This document shows positions 12,360 to 13,322 of a DNA stretch of 13,322 bases, one piece after another. Within the stretch, counting starts at the first letter, position 1, and the number at the start of each line of letters is the position of its first letter. The notes beneath the pieces were generated by a model. That model saw nothing but the letters and a program-made list of their open reading frames with translations. It was not told where the DNA came from and searched no databases. This DNA comes from Lachnospiraceae bacterium (GTDB taxonomy: Bacteria > Bacillota > Clostridia > Lachnospirales > Lachnospiraceae), in assembly GCA_021199395.1 (NCBI GenBank), contig JAJQIE010000297.1, positions 1 to 13,322 of the forward strand, read 5' to 3'. The position numbers and the translations under genes were made by a program.

Positions 12360-13322
12360 TTACACCGTCTCCAGATTCCCAATACCAAATGAAATCTGCA
12401 TCAGCACCGGATCCATCTGTGTCGGGGCCAGCTGGATCAGCTTCGTATCATTCTCAATCACGGCCATGCCCATGCTCCATCCGGCCTGGTGGATTCTGGA
12501 ATCATAGGAAACAAGCATATCGACCTGCTCCCACGGACCCTCGCCGAGATTATAGTTGACCAGAAATTTTCCCGGATCGCGCAGGCCAAGCCAGCCACTG
12601 TCTCGCTTACCGCTTAAAATAATCGTGCCGTTCGGTCCTCCATTTTTCGTCCAGGTACAGTAAGGCATGCTTCCGACAAATTTGCCGTCCGCAGTCTCAG
12701 CTCTTGTGCCATACAGCGCCGGATCGCCAAAATCCATCCCGTCATCCGATATCTTAAAATAGATTCCCTGATCCGGGTCGTTTACAATCTCGTAGCACAT
12801 AAAATATTTCCCATTCGGAAGCTGTGTGACAATTGCCATACCGGGACGCCGGTTCCCGTCCGGTATCGCAACCACCAGACGCGGCTCGCCCCAGGTCTTT
12901 CCTCCATCTGAGGAAGAGATGACAGCAAGGCACTGGTTCAGGATATGGTCGGTGTGCAGCTTTTCATCCGAATATACCGCAGTAATGTCCCCGTCCGCGT
13001 TGAGATAGAGGAACGGCTCCCACACCGGACCCAGGCAGTCCCAGTTGTATTCGACCGGCACTCCGCCATACGCGAACGTGGATCGGTATTCCCATGTCCT
13101 TCCGTGATCACGGCTGATGTAAAGTAAAAGCTCCGTCCCGACAAAATCCGGCGCATTGTCCGGCTCAAACGCCTGCATCGGAATCGAGTTCCCCGCAAAC
13201 AGCAGCGTCCCTTCCGGCAGATCGCCGCACTGCTGCGGCAATTCAAACAGAACCGGCTGGAATCGCATGCCCCATCCGTTTTTCGTATCCTCGACCTCGC
13301 TGAGCTTCTCCCAGGTCTTCCC
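12360..13322 (-). CDS. BNR/Asp-box sialidase-superfamily glycosidase, 3' part, cut by window edge
   Basis: The frame is open to the right edge, so the true start lies outside; 320 residues are visible, beginning GKTWEKLSEV. Asp-box motifs (SxDxGxTW) mark beta-propeller blades: a partial GKTW at the edge, SRDHGRTW at 13092-13115, SSDGGKTW at 12891-12914, and a degenerate SDDGMDFGDP near 12724-12753. The segments CYEIVNDPDQGIYFKISDD and PYCTWTKNGGPNGTIILSG resemble bacterial and fungal BNR proteins related to GH93 exo-arabinanases more than classical sialidases, which also need an arginine triad not assignable here. Substrate is therefore open. No signal peptide can be judged. It is the only carbohydrate-related gene in the window and is followed by a palindrome and the ylxM promoter, so it is not part of the SRP operon. 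Confidence 0.8.
   Translation of the reverse strand, partial: GKTWEKLSEVEDTKNGWGMRFQPVLFELPQQCGDLPEGTLLFAGNSIPMQAFEPDNAPDFVGTELLLYISRDHGRTWEYRSTFAYGGVPVEYNWDCLGPVWEPFLYLNADGDITAVYSDEKLHTDHILNQCLAVISSSDGGKTWGEPRLVVAIPDGNRRPGMAIVTQLPNGKYFMCYEIVNDPDQGIYFKISDDGMDFGDPALYGTRAETADGKFVGSMPYCTWTKNGGPNGTIILSGKRDSGWLGLRDPGKFLVNYNLGEGPWEQVDMLVSYDSRIHQAGWSMGMAVIENDTKLIQLAPTQMDPVLMQISFGIGNLETV

Noticed and set aside
1..13322. Search for a novel multi-gene system, CRISPR array, toxin-antitoxin pair, phage or transposon remnants
   Set aside because: All frames with coding character belong to known core families or the sialidase-like gene, and no direct-repeat array, transposase or integrase is seen.

Overview
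The window looks like a contiguous piece of a Firmicutes (class Clostridia, most like Lachnospiraceae) chromosome. Grounds: the conserved order ylxM-ffh-rpsP-khpA-rimM-trmD-rplS-lepB-rbgA-rnhB-yraN, strong AAGGAGG-type ribosome binding sites, moderate GC content, and proteins of clostridial type (a ~390-residue PRPP synthetase and a DUF512 radical-SAM-like protein next to der). All 17 protein genes are on the minus strand, so transcription runs from the right edge to the left edge. Gene density is very high. No gene-free stretch exceeds about 140 bases. I see no tRNA, rRNA, CRISPR array, insertion sequence or phage gene.

Layout in transcription order, right to left. (1) The 3' part of a BNR/Asp-box sialidase-like glycosidase gene (12360-13322), cut by the window edge. 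(2) A 14-bp perfect palindrome and a near-consensus sigma-A promoter that begin the translation/secretion operon: ylxM, ffh, rpsP, khpA (10043-12269). (3) A 140-base spacer with a hairpin and an intrinsic terminator or attenuator, then rimM-trmD (stop/start overlap) and, after a 105-base spacer that may be an L19 leader, rplS, closed by a clear intrinsic terminator at 7922-7951. (4) A signal peptidase/ribosome assembly block: signal peptidase I copy 3, rbgA, signal peptidase copies 2 and 1, rnhB, yraN (overlapping rnhB), pgeF. (5) prs, with its own promoter inside the end of pgeF, then the DUF512 gene and the 5' third of der, cut by the left edge.

Functionally this is a growth-related core: protein targeting (YlxM, Ffh), export processing (three signal peptidases I), ribosomal proteins S16 and L19 with assembly factors (RimM, RbgA, Der), tRNA methylation (TrmD), nucleic acid maintenance (RNase HII, YraN), nucleotide precursor supply (Prs) and envelope housekeeping (PgeF). 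The sialidase-like gene is the only accessory gene and is separated from the core by its own hairpin and a new promoter.

I did not find a novel multi-gene system. The points most worth a second look are: a DUF512 radical-SAM-like protein whose third cluster cysteine reads as phenylalanine; three non-identical signal peptidases I around rbgA; a palindrome that carries a TTGACA hexamer in each arm next to a very short ylxM 5' leader; a pair of related GGAAACGAC/GTCGTTTCC hairpins in two intergenic regions; and a possible attenuator in front of rimM.
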